Origin: an uncultured Clostridia bacterium
GTDB lineage: Bacteria; Bacillota; Clostridia; Christensenellales; UBA1242
DNA length: 49,792 bases
Direction of reading: 5' to 3'
Assembly: GCA_944372585.1 (NCBI GenBank)
Contig: CALVZQ010000008.1
Span: forward strand, 1-49,792
Each line of letters opens with the position of its first letter. Position 1 is the stretch's first letter. A model generated the notes under the pieces. That model worked only from the letters and a program-made list of their open reading frames with translations, searched no databases and was not told where the DNA came from. Positions 42,536 through 49,264 of this stretch are shown here, in pieces. Position numbers and translations under genes: made by a program.

Positions 42536-43528
42536 ATGTTAAAGAAAAAAAGCATTGTTTTAAGTGATATATCAAACAATTCAAGCAAAAAGGCAGTTTT
42601 ATCATTGGAAGAAGATGGTGTTGGTGTCAAAGGAACGTTGAGATTATACAACTTTCCCTTTGAACTTTCTGGCATTTCATCACTTGGTTTTTATGTCGAC
42701 AAAAAGGTGTATAAGGCAGGATTAACTTACAAATCTCATATGCTTTATGACTTTTTTCTTTCAATAAGCGAGTTGCCAAACGAGTTTTCTTGTGCGGTTG
42801 TAAATTTTCAGAATGCTGTTGCAACACCAATTTTGTATGGTTCAAGTGAAGGGAACAATGAAAATATTTATGGAAGCATAATCAGTGAAATTGCAAAAGA
42901 TAATTCTTTGAAAAACACAAAACAAACATTGGATAATTTTGGTGTTGATTTTGATGAAGAAGAAAAAAAACAGATTGAAAAAGAAATTGACTCTGCTATC
43001 TGTGGTGATAATTGTGGAAACTGCTCTGACTGCGTGTACAAAAAATATTTTTATGAAAACCAATCAAAAGAAACCGAACCTATCTTGGCAAGTTCACTGC
43101 AAAAAGAAGAAAATTCCAGTTTGATTGACAAAGACAATGAAAAATCATCAATGGAGAATGAAAAGAAAGATGAAGAAGAAAGTGAAATCATTTTCATTGA
43201 CAAATTGAAACCACAGATTGACAAACTTTTTGAAACAAATCCAATGGAGGATAATCTTCAAAAATTGATACCATATTCCAAATGGGTCAAGGTGGAATAT
43301 GAAGATGATGGCGATTTTTATGTTTTCGGGCTTCTGTATGACGAAAATGACAACGTGAAATATGTTTGCTATGGTGTCCCAGCCGTTTTTGAAGAAGAAC
43401 CTCCAAAAGAACTTTCAGGTTATCCAATTTGGTTGCCACTTGACAAAGACAACAAGAGGGGATTTGGTTATTGGTTGACATATCAAGATGCCACCACGGG
43501 AGAACCTGTCAAAGCGATTATTGATTGA
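42536..43528 (+). CDS. hypothetical protein, two domains with a linker
   Basis: I do not recognise the 330-residue protein. Residues 1-120 look like a beta-rich domain. A Cys cluster CGDNCGNCSDC (about 155-165) could bind metal. An acidic, Lys/Glu/Ser-rich linker (175-220) leads to a C-terminal domain with VFGLLYDENDNVKYVCYGVP and GYPIWLPLD...GYWLTYQD. GTGAGG ribosome site. The next gene is 12 bases downstream, so they probably form an operon. Confidence 0.75.
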   Translation: MLKKKSIVLSDISNNSSKKAVLSLEEDGVGVKGTLRLYNFPFELSGISSLGFYVDKKVYKAGLTYKSHMLYDFFLSISELPNEFSCAVVNFQNAVATPILYGSSEGNNENIYGSIISEIAKDNSLKNTKQTLDNFGVDFDEEEKKQIEKEIDSAICGDNCGNCSDCVYKKYFYENQSKETEPILASSLQKEENSSLIDKDNEKSSMENEKKDEEESEIIFIDKLKPQIDKLFETNPMEDNLQKLIPYSKWVKVEYEDDGDFYVFGLLYDENDNVKYVCYGVPAVFEEEPPKELSGYPIWLPLDKDNKRGFGYWLTYQDATTGEPVKAIID

Positions 43529-43539
43529 AAGAGGTGTGA

Positions 43540-44475
43540 ATGAAAATTCTGGCTTGGATAGTTTTGGGAATTGTAATTTTTGTCATAGTTGCCATGCTCT
43601 ATTATCTTGTGGTTGGAGCAATTTTGTTTCATTATGTTTTCTCAAAAAAAAGTCTTTCAAGCAGAATTTTGCGCAAAGACACAGAAAAGAGATTGACGGA
43701 TTACAAAATTGACTTGTGTTGGTGGGACAAGGTTAAGTTTGCAAAGGTGAAAATCAAAAGTCTTGACCAACTCACTTTGGTGGGAAATTATTTTGATGCA
43801 GGTTCGGATAAAACGGTCATTGTTGTTCATGGCTTTGGTGGAAGTTATCAAGAAATGCAACCATATTGCAAGTTTTTTCACGATAAGAATTTCAATGTTC
43901 TTGCCGTTGACAACAGAACTCATGGAGAAAGCGAAGGAAAATGCATAGGATTTGGTTGGTTGGACAGGAATGACATTTTGGCATGGATTGAATATCTCAA
44001 CAAAAGAAATCCTGACAACAAAATTTTGCTTTTTGGCTTATCAATGGGTGGGACTGCTGTTTGTTGTGTTGCAGGAGAAAAACTTCCATCAAATGTTAAG
44101 GCGGTCATTTCAGATTGTGCATTTGACAATGCAAACAAGCAAATTGATTACGTCATGCGAAATCACAAGATTTTGCTTAAAATGATAAAAAAACATCTTT
44201 ACAGCTACACAAAAAGAATACATGGTTTTGATATTCATCAAGCAGACGCAATAAAACAGGTGAAAAACACAAAAATTCCGATTTTGTTCATTCATGGACA
44301 AAATGACAACTTTGTTCCTGTTGAAAATGTCATTAATTTATATAATGCGACTCCACCAAATTTGCGAGAGAAATATGTTATTGATGGGGCGGGGCATGCA
44401 ATGTCATACTCAGTTGCAGGAGTTTTGTATGAGAAAAAAATAAGCGACTTTTTGAGAAGTCGCACAAATATATAA
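43540..44475 (+). CDS. membrane-anchored alpha/beta hydrolase
   Basis: The 311-residue protein has an N-terminal membrane helix (4-28) and an alpha/beta hydrolase domain. Catalytic triad: Ser in GLSMGG (about 166-171), Asp in HGQNDNFVP (about 251-259) and His in GAGHAMS. The oxyanion HGFGG is near 92-96. The fold is that of the YqkD/BAAT-like clade. The substrate is unknown. A GAGGTG ribosome site precedes the ATG. Confidence 0.9.
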   Translation: MKILAWIVLGIVIFVIVAMLYYLVVGAILFHYVFSKKSLSSRILRKDTEKRLTDYKIDLCWWDKVKFAKVKIKSLDQLTLVGNYFDAGSDKTVIVVHGFGGSYQEMQPYCKFFHDKNFNVLAVDNRTHGESEGKCIGFGWLDRNDILAWIEYLNKRNPDNKILLFGLSMGGTAVCCVAGEKLPSNVKAVISDCAFDNANKQIDYVMRNHKILLKMIKKHLYSYTKRIHGFDIHQADAIKQVKNTKIPILFIHGQNDNFVPVENVINLYNATPPNLREKYVIDGAGHAMSYSVAGVLYEKKISDFLRSRTNI

Positions 44476-45003
44476 TTATTTTGCTTGAATTTTCATTATG
44501 TAGAAATATTGACTTGTTTTTAGGTTTGTGAGAGCAGTGTATTTGTTCGTGTAAAAATCAATTTGAGTGCAATTTCCAAATCTTATGACCCGTTTTCCGT
44601 TGTCATTGACAGTGAGAATGAAACAAAATCCATAAAAAGAAGAGATTGTTCTTGACGGGGTGACTATGTAGTAGGCATTTGTTGTCATGTCTGTGATGTC
44701 ATAATCTTGCAGTTTGAAATCGGTGCTGGCCTTAAAGAAAACTCTAAGTTTGCTGTAAGGCATAAGGTCTGGAAATGATGCTATTTCGCTGGTTGCTCCT
44801 TTAATCCCCGAAGTGTATCCCAAATTTATGGTTGCATCATCGCTTGAGCAGTCATACAAAGTTGTCCATTCTCCATCGTCAGAAGGAGAGGTTTCACTCC
44901 CTGTGTTTCCTGATTCACTTCCACCTTCAATAAATTTTTTAATGTAAGAAAGCTGTTTTTTAATTTCATCTATTTCAGCTTCTAAAATATCATAACTTGC
45001 CAT
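44476..45003 (-). CDS. hypothetical protein with N-terminal coiled coil
   Basis: The 175-residue protein begins with a short heptad helix (ILEAEIDEIKKQLSYIKKFIEG), a Gly/Ser linker (27-45) and a beta-rich C-terminal domain (48-175). This plan is that of phage tail-fibre or baseplate-type proteins, but I found no phage neighbours. Convergent with the alpha/beta hydrolase. Its ribosome site AAAGGAG lies within the 3' arm of a long hairpin. Confidence 0.65.
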   Translation of the reverse strand: MASYDILEAEIDEIKKQLSYIKKFIEGGSESGNTGSETSPSDDGEWTTLYDCSSDDATINLGYTSGIKGATSEIASFPDLMPYSKLRVFFKASTDFKLQDYDITDMTTNAYYIVTPSRTISSFYGFCFILTVNDNGKRVIRFGNCTQIDFYTNKYTALTNLKTSQYFYIMKIQAK

Positions 45004-45004
45004 A

Positions 45005-45050
45005 AAAAACTCCTTTTTGCACTTATTTTATGCTTAAAAAAGGAGTTTTT
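45005..45050 (-). terminator. hairpin that is both terminator and ribosome-site mask
   Basis: On the minus strand, AAAAACTCCTTTTTTAAGC (45050-45032) pairs with GCAAAAAGGAGTTTTT (45020-45005), followed by T. It terminates the SH3 gene; its 3' arm also contains the GGAG ribosome site of the next gene. Confidence 0.65.
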
Positions 45051-45070
45051 CAATTTTTTATGTCAATTTT

Positions 45071-45736
45071 CTATTTTTTTTGTGATAATTTTTGTTTCTT
45101 TAATTTGACCTTTCTGTTTTTCATAAAAAGCCAAGCAAAGATAATGCCAAGCAGAGCAATAATAATGGTTATGCAAGTGATGATTGCAGTGTTGATACCA
45201 TCAGGAGATATATTTTCCGTTTTCAAATATCCATACAAAACTTCATTTTCATGGACAAATGCTATGGCATTGTATTCTTCTTTTGAATTGTAACCTTCGT
45301 AAAGAAAAATTCTTTCACCCTTGTCTAAAATGATTTCACTTTCAACCATTTCGTTGTCCTGTTTCCAGAACACTATGCTTTCTGTGTTGGTTTGTCCGTT
45401 GAAACTTGGTATTGCAGTGATTGTGTCGCTTTTTGGAGTCAACAAATCCGCAAAAACATATCCTTCAAGGTCAGCTTGAGTGATTTTGTAGAAAACAAAA
45501 CCTTCGTTTTTAAATTCTTGCGGTGCATCATTTTCCATCTGAACATAGACTTCAACATCATGTTCAATCTGTCCGATTTTTGCAGATGAGAAATCTGGAG
45601 ACTCAAAAACGGAGGCTCGGTTTGCAGTTACGACATAAATTTTTTGAGCATTTTGTGCGAATGTTTTTTCCGCTCCAAAGAATGAACCAATCACACACAA
45701 AACCATCAATGAAAAGATATATAATGTTTTTTTCAT
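45071..45736 (-). CDS. secreted SH3-like protein with C-terminal membrane anchor
   Basis: Starting at the ATG at 45736, this is 221 residues. A signal peptide (1-28, cleaved after a site near TFAQ) leads to an SH3b-like domain (about 32-100, with NRASVFESPDFSSAKIGQI and a strand ending GYVFADLL). A second SH3-like part follows, then a membrane helix near 186-208 and a basic tail. SH3b domains bind cell wall. The GTG eight codons upstream lies inside the promoter and is unlikely. The gene seems leaderless. Confidence 0.72.
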   Translation of the reverse strand: MKKTLYIFSLMVLCVIGSFFGAEKTFAQNAQKIYVVTANRASVFESPDFSSAKIGQIEHDVEVYVQMENDAPQEFKNEGFVFYKITQADLEGYVFADLLTPKSDTITAIPSFNGQTNTESIVFWKQDNEMVESEIILDKGERIFLYEGYNSKEEYNAIAFVHENEVLYGYLKTENISPDGINTAIITCITIIIALLGIIFAWLFMKNRKVKLKKQKLSQKK

Positions 45737-45742
45737 ATTAAT

Positions 45743-45771
45743 ATTAAACCAAATTGACACAACAAAGTCAA
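45743..45771 (-). promoter_or_regulatory. leaderless promoter of the SH3 gene
   Basis: Minus strand: TTGACT (45771-45766), 17-base spacer, TTTAAT (45748-45743), then six bases to the ATG. The spacing puts the transcription start at the first codon. Confidence 0.7.
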
Positions 45772-45809
45772 GTCAAGGGAGATTTAGAAAAAAGATGTTT
45801 GTTTTTTTG

Positions 45810-45839
45810 TTGCAATATGTTTTTTATTTTTGATAAAAT
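45810..45839 (+). promoter_or_regulatory. leaderless promoter of the EamA gene
   Basis: TTGCAA (45810-45815), 18-base spacer, TAAAAT (45834-45839), then seven bases to the ATG at 45847; no ribosome site. It diverges from the SH3 promoter. Confidence 0.65.
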
Positions 45840-45846
45840 ATAAATC

Positions 45847-46839
45847 ATGTGGATTTTGTATACGTCAATTTATGCAATATTAATTGGTTTTTTTACAGTT
45901 CTCAGAAAGAAGGCAACCGAAAAGTCTAACATTTTGTTTGTGCTTGCTTTTTCAAGCACAATTGGATTTTCTCTCATTGCATGGAGCGCAGGCGAGGCTA
46001 TATTATTAAGTTGGCAAAGCATTCTGCTTATATTTGGCAAATCTTGCGCTGTTTCAATGTCATGGATTTTTGAATTGATAGCACTAAGAAACTATTACAT
46101 ATCTTCCCTTCAGCCAATAAGTGCAATAAAGATAATCATATCTTTTTTTGCAAGCCTTCTGATTTTTGGAGAACCATTTATTTGGTGGAAACTTTTTGGA
46201 GTTGCAATAATTTTCATAAGCCTCATCTTGCTAAATCGCTATGATAGACAGTTAGCTAAAAAAGGAAAAGCAAGCACAAATTTTTTCACAAATTTAAACA
46301 ACATATTGAAATCATCAGTCAAATATAAACTTCACAGCCTAAAAACACAAGAAGAAGTCAGATTGCTATTTGTTCAAAAAAATGCACAGCAAAATTTAAA
46401 TAAAAGAAGAATCAAAGCCGTTATCTTTTTTGTCCTTGCTTGCATTTGCAGTGAAACATCTGGAATTTTGGACAAAATAATCATGGACCAGGTTTCACCA
46501 AGTCAAATGCAATTTTGGTTTATGCTTTTTGTCAGTCTGATTATCTGGGTTGTCTTTTTGATCCTTTGCTTGAAAGAAAAAAAGACTTTTGTTTGCAAAG
46601 CGGACTGGAGAAATTGGGCGATGTACGTTTTTCCCGTCATACTTATCATAGCTGACAGACTTTTGTTTACTGCTCTATCCCAACCAGATGTGCTTGTTTC
46701 GGGTGTGTCAATCATAAAGCAACTTTCATCTGTTGTTGCGGTTATTTTTGGTGGGTTGTTATATAAAGAACCAAAATTGCAAAACAAATTGATTTATCTC
46801 GCATTTATACTGGTTGGAATTGTCATAGTCGTTATTTGA
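45847..46839 (+). CDS. EamA/DMT-family transporter
   Basis: The 330-residue protein has about ten membrane helices in two EamA repeats (residues 1-135 and 195-330), joined by an unusually long basic cytoplasmic linker (about 136-190). SLQPISAIKIIISFFASLLIFGEP and SIIKQLSSVVAVIFGGLLYKEP are the family's Pro/Glu signature helices. These carriers export metabolites or take up amino acids; the substrate is not evident. It ends five bases before the first amidase fragment, so it marks the border of the cassette island. Confidence 0.9.
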   Translation: MWILYTSIYAILIGFFTVLRKKATEKSNILFVLAFSSTIGFSLIAWSAGEAILLSWQSILLIFGKSCAVSMSWIFELIALRNYYISSLQPISAIKIIISFFASLLIFGEPFIWWKLFGVAIIFISLILLNRYDRQLAKKGKASTNFFTNLNNILKSSVKYKLHSLKTQEEVRLLFVQKNAQQNLNKRRIKAVIFFVLACICSETSGILDKIIMDQVSPSQMQFWFMLFVSLIIWVVFLILCLKEKKTFVCKADWRNWAMYVFPVILIIADRLLFTALSQPDVLVSGVSIIKQLSSVVAVIFGGLLYKEPKLQNKLIYLAFILVGIVIVVI

Positions 46840-46844
46840 TCAAC

Positions 46845-46960
46845 GCGGGGCATGGTGGAGTAGATATCAAGTTAGGGCAGTGTGTTTATACAGTTTAAAA
46901 GTAAACGATTAATTTTTGCAGGCACAAAGAAAAAAGCATATCGTTTGACATGCTTTTATT
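46845..46960 (+). repeat. amidase-fragment repeat R1 (decayed)
   Basis: R1 keeps only the end of the amidase fragment: block 46845-46880 differs from R2 by two bases out of 36. It translates as AGHGGVDIKLGQCVYTV and stops. A terminator hairpin for the opposite-strand gene follows at 46932-46957. R1 begins directly after the EamA stop. Confidence 0.75.
46932..46957 (-). terminator. cassette 1 terminator
   Basis: Minus strand: AAAGCATGTC, loop, GATATGCTTT and a T run. The same hairpin occurs at 47895-47921 and 49226-49252, after the last gene of each cassette. Confidence 0.8.
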
Positions 46961-47560
46961 TTATAATTCACGTTCTGGTGGAAAGTGGTTTCTTACACGC
47001 TCTTCCTGTGGAAATTTGTTATGATGAAAATGATTATTATCTTCTGTGTGTTTAAATTCATGTGTTGAAGAATTATTTTGTTTGTCTCCTATTTTCTTAT
47101 TTTCTTCAATTTTAGAATATAATCTTAAAAACATTTGAGAAAAACCTATTCCGATCGTTTCATCTTCGAGTATTAGCGTTTTTTGGAATTCGTTAAATTT
47201 TTCATCAAAAGATAAAGTATCAAAATCTATATTTTTCTTGTCCAAATATTCCTTTAAATTATTAATTTTACGATAAAACATAGCGAGCATCAAATCTGCT
47301 GAAACTTCCATGTCGTCATAAGCCCCAACTGTCATTGCTTCTCTTCCTTTTAGCAATGCAAAGGAAGAAAATTTTTCCGCAAACTCTATAGCAGATAAAC
47401 ATGTGAATAATTCTCGTCTTTCTTTGCTTTCTTTGGGCGTATTTTCTAAAAAATCCCTAACATCTTGCGCAGTTGTTAAATTTAATTTTTCACACATTTC
47501 TTTAAGATTTTCATGAAAATCACAAATAATTTCAAATATTCCATCTTGCAATATTTCCAC
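46961..47560 (-). CDS. hypothetical protein of cassette 1, possible immunity protein
   Basis: I do not recognise this 199-residue, nearly all-helical, acidic protein. It starts at GTG with AAGGT upstream. Residues 1-60 contain three short helices, and the C-terminal 35 residues are His/Asn/Glu-rich and probably disordered. It lies alone between amidase fragments R1 and R2 on the minus strand, in the place where the barnase-barstar pair lies in the next cassette, so an immunity or toxin-related role is an inference from context. Confidence 0.65.
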   Translation of the reverse strand: MEILQDGIFEIICDFHENLKEMCEKLNLTTAQDVRDFLENTPKESKERRELFTCLSAIEFAEKFSSFALLKGREAMTVGAYDDMEVSADLMLAMFYRKINNLKEYLDKKNIDFDTLSFDEKFNEFQKTLILEDETIGIGFSQMFLRLYSKIEENKKIGDKQNNSSTHEFKHTEDNNHFHHNKFPQEERVRNHFPPEREL

Positions 47561-47655
47561 TTTATTTACCTTCTTTTTAAATTCTCATTTTTTAATAATA
47601 TAACATGTATTTTTTCAAATTACAATAGTGTAGTTATAATTTTTTTATCAGCAGA

Positions 47656-47921
47656 TAAAATACTTTGACAAAGCTTAAATTCCTGACCATAAAAAAGCGC
47701 ACGCTGCTTATAGCAAATGTGACGGCTATATTGCTTTGCCCGGCAGTCAGCGTTTGTTATGCCGTTCAAGCGGCGTCTTCGCCAAAACCACAATGCACCA
47801 TTGTCATTGATGCGGGGCATGGTGGAGTAGATGTCAAGTTAGGACAGCATGTTTTTAAATTTAAAGGAGAAATTTATATATTTTGTAAGTATATGAAAAA
47901 AAGCATATCGGTTGATATGCT
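47656..47921 (+). repeat. amidase-fragment repeat R2 (GC-richer copy)
   Basis: R2 aligns with R3 from a -10 box TAAAAT (47656-47661) through the signal peptide to the 36-base block (47812-47847), and on to a shared terminator. The start codon that is ATG in R3 is ACA here. The signal-peptide part is clearly richer in GC than anything around it, suggesting a foreign source. Confidence 0.75.
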
Positions 47922-47946
47922 TATTTGTTATCTTCCTCCATTCTAA
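47665..47946 (+). pseudogene. 5' fragment of N-acetylmuramoyl-L-alanine amidase (R2)
   Basis: The reading frame gives a basic start (KLKFLTIKKRT), a hydrophobic signal segment, a Ser/Pro stretch and CTIVIDAGHGG, the first zinc-His motif of Amidase_3 enzymes such as CwlD. The rest of the catalytic domain is missing; the frame continues into VDVKLGQ and unrelated sequence. The codon that should be ATG reads ACA; the only possible start is a TTG four bases from the -10 box. I treat it as non-functional. Confidence 0.75.
47895..47921 (-). terminator. cassette 2 terminator
   Basis: Minus strand: AAGCATATC, AACC loop, GATATGCTT and T6, starting at the stop codon of the barstar-like gene. Confidence 0.85.
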
Positions 47947-48259
47947 ATTCAAGTTTGTTGTTTGGAAATTCTTTTATAAACAAGTCAAATATTTTAAATA
48001 TTAAACTATATCCATAATCATCTATATTTTTGGGATTAGAAATTTTTTCTCTGTCAAAACCAACAAGTATGATTTTTATAAATTCTTTTCTATATGCAAA
48101 TTCACAAGTCATATATTCCCATAAAATATTAGGATTAAAATCAAATGTACTTGTATCATAATAATCTTGACATTCTATACTTTCCATTTTGATTGCTAAG
48201 TCCTTGTAAAAGTCTTGATAATTTTTATAATCTTTTTTATTAAAAATATATTCTTTCAT
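47921..48259 (-). CDS. barstar-like inhibitor
   Basis: The 112-residue acidic protein follows the barstar plan: a first strand (MKEYIFN), helix 1, then FNPNILWEYMT (41-51), the position of barstar's DALWDCLT helix with Trp47 conserved and Glu48 in place of the key Asp39. A strand (IKIILVGF) follows, then a helix and a last strand (LEFRMEE). Barstar binds barnase and blocks its active site. It starts 11 bases after the barnase-like gene with AGGGAG, so toxin and inhibitor are cotranscribed. Confidence 0.8.
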   Translation of the reverse strand: MKEYIFNKKDYKNYQDFYKDLAIKMESIECQDYYDTSTFDFNPNILWEYMTCEFAYRKEFIKIILVGFDREKISNPKNIDDYGYSLIFKIFDLFIKEFPNNKLEFRMEEDNK

Positions 48260-48270
48260 ATTTTTCTCCC

Positions 48271-48861
48271 TTATTCCACTAAATAGATTTCAATATCAAT
48301 ATTGCTATAACTAGATAAATGACCAGGGGAATAAAACATCAATCCGTCACTGGAATAATATAATCTTTTTGAATTTCTACCACCAGTAACATAATCTACA
48401 TCACATTCAAACCATGTTCTACCTTCTTTAACTGGTAATACTGCCGGAATATTGTAAAATATATCTCCACCTATCATTTTTCCTGGTGCTTTTCCTGCTA
48501 ATGTATTTCTTTTAGAGTTCCATCCATATTTTTGTATTGCATCTTTTTTTGTAATGTAATAATTTGGAAGTTTTCCATAATTTTTTAAATAAACATCAGG
48601 ACCTTCAAGACCTTTTTCAGAAATGGTTCCAATTTCCATTGTTTCTATGGAATCTACAATGCAATCACATTTTGGATGAAGTGGCATAGATGGTTGTGTT
48701 CCACTTTCAAAAATTCTATCTTTGTGTAACTTGCAAAGTATACAGGTTTTAATACATGATTTTAAGTGGCGTATAATTACAAATTTAGATTTAAAATTTG
48801 CACTCCTATTATTTAAAAATTTTTGTAAAACAGATTTAAATAGGCCATCTAACATTCCCAT
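48271..48861 (-). CDS. barnase-like ribonuclease toxin
   Basis: The 196-residue protein starts at 48861 after AAAGGAG; a frame to 48933 adds 24 residues without a ribosome site. Residues 36-72 hold a Cys/His motif (CxxxCxxC, then LHPKCDC) like that of phage Mu F-type head proteins found in polymorphic toxins. Residues 98-196 are a barnase domain: LPNYYITKKDA, APGKMIGGDIF, and all catalytic residues (Lys105, Glu152, Arg162, Arg166, His181, for barnase Lys27, Glu73, Arg83, Arg87, His102). It should cleave RNA. No secretion signal is seen, so it may be a cut-down effector. Confidence 0.88.
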   Translation of the reverse strand: MGMLDGLFKSVLQKFLNNRSANFKSKFVIIRHLKSCIKTCILCKLHKDRIFESGTQPSMPLHPKCDCIVDSIETMEIGTISEKGLEGPDVYLKNYGKLPNYYITKKDAIQKYGWNSKRNTLAGKAPGKMIGGDIFYNIPAVLPVKEGRTWFECDVDYVTGGRNSKRLYYSSDGLMFYSPGHLSSYSNIDIEIYLVE

Positions 48862-48995
48862 TTTATCATATCTCCTTTTGTTTTTCAAAGACTTTTTAAC
48901 CTTTGTAGATAATTTGCCACGAGGATTTTGCATTTTTCAAGCTTTACTGTCAACTTTTTGTGATATTTGAAAATTTTGTTAAATAAAATATTTTG

Positions 48996-49187
48996 ATGAA
49001 AATTAAATTTTTAACAATAAAAAAGCGCACAATGTGCGTTCTTTTGATGAGTGTGATTTTGATATGTTTGGTGGTGGATATTTGCTATGCGGTTGGGGTG
49101 ACGAGTTCGCCGAAGGCGGTGCATACCATTGTCATTGACGCTGGGCATGGCGGAGTAAATGTCAAGTTAGGACAGTATGATTTTTAA
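48996..49187 (+). CDS. truncated amidase N-terminus, 63 residues (R3)
   Basis: This is the best kept copy: ATG six bases after TAAAAT, no ribosome site, thus leaderless like the local genes. The product has a basic N-terminus, a signal or anchor segment (about 14-35), a Ser-Pro linker and TIVIDAGHGGV, the first zinc-His motif of Amidase_3. It ends after VKLGQYDF, before any other catalytic residue. It may be a residual 5' end displaced from the full gene, or a small secreted peptide. Confidence 0.6.
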   Translation: MKIKFLTIKKRTMCVLLMSVILICLVVDICYAVGVTSSPKAVHTIVIDAGHGGVNVKLGQYDF

Positions 49188-49225
49188 ATTTTAAAAGAAA
49201 AAACGCATATATTTTAGTTATAAGA

Positions 49226-49252
49226 AAAAAGCATATCGGTTGATATGCTTTA
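49226..49252 (-). terminator. cassette 3 terminator
   Basis: Minus strand: AAAGCATATC, AACC loop, GATATGCTTT and a T run, following the gene that ends at 49265. Confidence 0.85.
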
Positions 49253-49264
49253 ATTAAGCAAGTT

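Larger units (their letters stand above)
48984..49252 (+). repeat. amidase-fragment repeat R3
   Basis: R3 starts at the -10 box TAAAAT (48984-48989) and runs through the reading frame, the 36-base block (49140-49175, three differences from R2) and the terminator hairpin (49226-49252). Confidence 0.8.

Noticed and set aside
44443-44462. Stem GCGACTT/AAGTCGC at the end of the alpha/beta hydrolase gene as a terminator
   Set aside because: It lies within coding sequence and is not followed by a T run, so I do not call it.
45737-45760. GTG start eight codons upstream for the SH3 protein
   Set aside because: It lies in the spacer of a well-formed promoter, so it would not be in the mRNA.
46845-49252. 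CRISPR array
   Set aside because: Only three repeats, separated by about a kilobase with genes between; repeats are coding fragments.
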